From positions 1 to 64,000 of the forward strand of contig CAJLNC010000004.1 of assembly GCA_905207905.1 (NCBI GenBank): 64,000 nt of DNA, written 5' to 3'. Positions 63,073 to 64,000 of the stretch are shown piece by piece. Positions within the stretch are counted from its first letter, which is position 1. The number at the start of each line of letters is the position of its first letter. Both the position numbers and the translations under genes were made by a program. The stretch comes from an uncultured Lachnospiraceae bacterium. Lineage in GTDB: Bacteria > Bacillota_A > Clostridia > Lachnospirales > Lachnospiraceae. Below the pieces are notes generated by a model. The model had not been told where the DNA came from. It saw only the letters and a list, made by a program, of their open reading frames with translations, and made no database searches.

Positions 63073-64000
63073 TTATTTTCTACGTTTTTGAGAATTAAAA
63101 ATAACCGCCAAAATAATAATTCCGCCACGCACTACATATTGATAATATGTAGAAATATTTATCAAATTTAAAATATTATTAATAATCCCAATAATAACAG
63201 CACCAATAATTGTTCCTGCAATCGTTCCAACACCACCATTCAAACTGGCTCCACCGATTACACAAGCGGCTATTGCGTTCATCTCAAATGATTCGCCTAA
63301 GGTAGGATCTCCTGTTGTTGTTCGCGCCGTTAAAATAATGCCTGCAATTGATGCCATTACACCACATAAAACATATGCCCATGTTTTATAATAATTTACA
63401 TTAATACCTGCCACTCTGGCCGACTCTTGATTTCCACCAATAGCCTTTATATAACGGCCAAATATTGTCTTATTTAATAAGAATGCCATCACAATACCAA
63501 CTAGTATAAGAACAACAACCTGAGCCGGGATATCGAAAAATATTCTTCCGTCTCCGAGAAACATCACTTTATCTGCCGTTTCTCGACTCATATAAATAGG
63601 CTTTCCATTAGAAATCAAAAGTGCAACTCCTCGATATAATGTTAATGTTCCTATTGTCATAATAAATGGCTGTACCTTTGCTTTACAAATAACAATGCCA
63701 TTAATAAATCCCCAAAAACCACCAAAAATCATCAGTATTACAATAGGAACAAATAACCCCACCTGATTATTTGGTATTAGTTTACTCAACAATTCAATCA
63801 AGCCATGAAATGGTCCAACAGCCGCATCAGAAGCGTATAATGCAGAAAACATAACAGATGTGATCCCTACGATTGATCCTATCGAAATATCAATTCCACC
63901 TGTAATTATCACCATCAATAATCCAATGGACAAAATCGCATTCGCCGATATCTGACGCAAAACATTTAAAATATTATTTTTTGTCAGAAACACATCCGAA
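63073..64000 (-). CDS. Ribose-type ABC transporter permease, N-terminus beyond window
   Basis: Membrane permease with RbsC family segments: AILSIGLLMVIITGGIDISIGSIVGI, KAIGGNQESARVAGINV and VIGGASLNGGVGTIAGTIIGA. At least 308 residues lie in the window. A GTG occurs at 63993, but the frame stays open to the right edge and the sequence before it (SDVFLTKNN) reads like the interior of the family, so the gene continues outside. It is the most upstream visible gene of the glycyl radical operon; its ATPase lies four genes downstream. Confidence 0.9.
   Translation of the reverse strand, partial: SDVFLTKNNILNVLRQISANAILSIGLLMVIITGGIDISIGSIVGITSVMFSALYASDAAVGPFHGLIELLSKLIPNNQVGLFVPIVILMIFGGFWGFINGIVICKAKVQPFIMTIGTLTLYRGVALLISNGKPIYMSRETADKVMFLGDGRIFFDIPAQVVVLILVGIVMAFLLNKTIFGRYIKAIGGNQESARVAGINVNYYKTWAYVLCGVMASIAGIILTARTTTGDPTLGESFEMNAIAACVIGGASLNGGVGTIAGTIIGAVIIGIINNILNLINISTYYQYVVRGGIIILAVIFNSQKRRK

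Overview
The window comes from a strictly anaerobic, low-to-medium GC Firmicute, most likely a Lachnospiraceae-type gut clostridium. The evidence is the run of Clostridia-type gene families (T-box controlled aspS, EpsC-type serine acetyltransferase, anaerobic CbiD/CbiG cobalamin pathway, glycyl radical enzyme, ribose-type sugar ABC transporters, AraC/LytS-like two-component pair), strong AGGAGG ribosome sites and sigma-A promoters. Nearly all genes from 9.6 kb onward lie on the minus strand. No rRNA, tRNA, CRISPR array, transposase or phage gene was seen.

Layout. 1-9.1 kb: housekeeping genes: aspS (cut by the window edge) behind a T-box leader, a DUF2284 protein, truA, maf, an AEC-family carrier broken by a 10-bp tandem duplication, epsC, a zinc-ribbon protein, a cupin, an M20 peptidase and a small coiled-coil protein. 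9.6-14.0 kb: a MarR regulator with a heterodimeric ABC exporter, behind a near-consensus promoter. 14.3-31.6 kb: a long cobalamin operon read leftward from a cobalamin riboswitch (cbiD, cbiF, cbiG, cobJ, a cobK-cbiE-cbiT triple fusion, cbiA, cbiB, cobD, cbiP, cbiC), ending in a secreted two-repeat protein and a BtuFCD-like corrinoid importer. cbiL and the late nucleotide-loop genes are not here.

32.1-40.8 kb: a ketohexose operon (binding protein, ATPase, permease, D-allulose 3-epimerase, LacI regulator, aldo/keto reductase, FGGY kinase) with a promoter and two matching palindromic operators. 40.8-48.9 kb: an uncharacterised cluster of a branched-chain-type ABC transporter (five genes), two tandem DUF2804 paralogs and an iron alcohol dehydrogenase. 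49.4-54.1 kb: glpK, glpP, malic enzyme and an LDH2-type dehydrogenase. 54.4-64 kb: an AT-rich module with a ribose-type permease and binding protein, a glycyl radical enzyme of unassigned substrate, its activase, a divergent RbsA-like ATPase, an AraC-type response regulator and a histidine kinase frameshifted at a poly-A tract.

Three families of dispersed intergenic hairpin elements run through the window. Family 1 (GCAGTGCG core plus a TTTCATAGGA hairpin) includes a 130-bp tandem array between the cobalamin riboswitch and cbiD, and a copy read in frame inside the M20 peptidase. Family 2 consists of GTACAAGGGACAAC hairpins. Family 3 consists of ~120-nt near-palindromes. The best candidates for undescribed biology are the glycyl radical module, the DUF2804 transporter cluster and these repeats.
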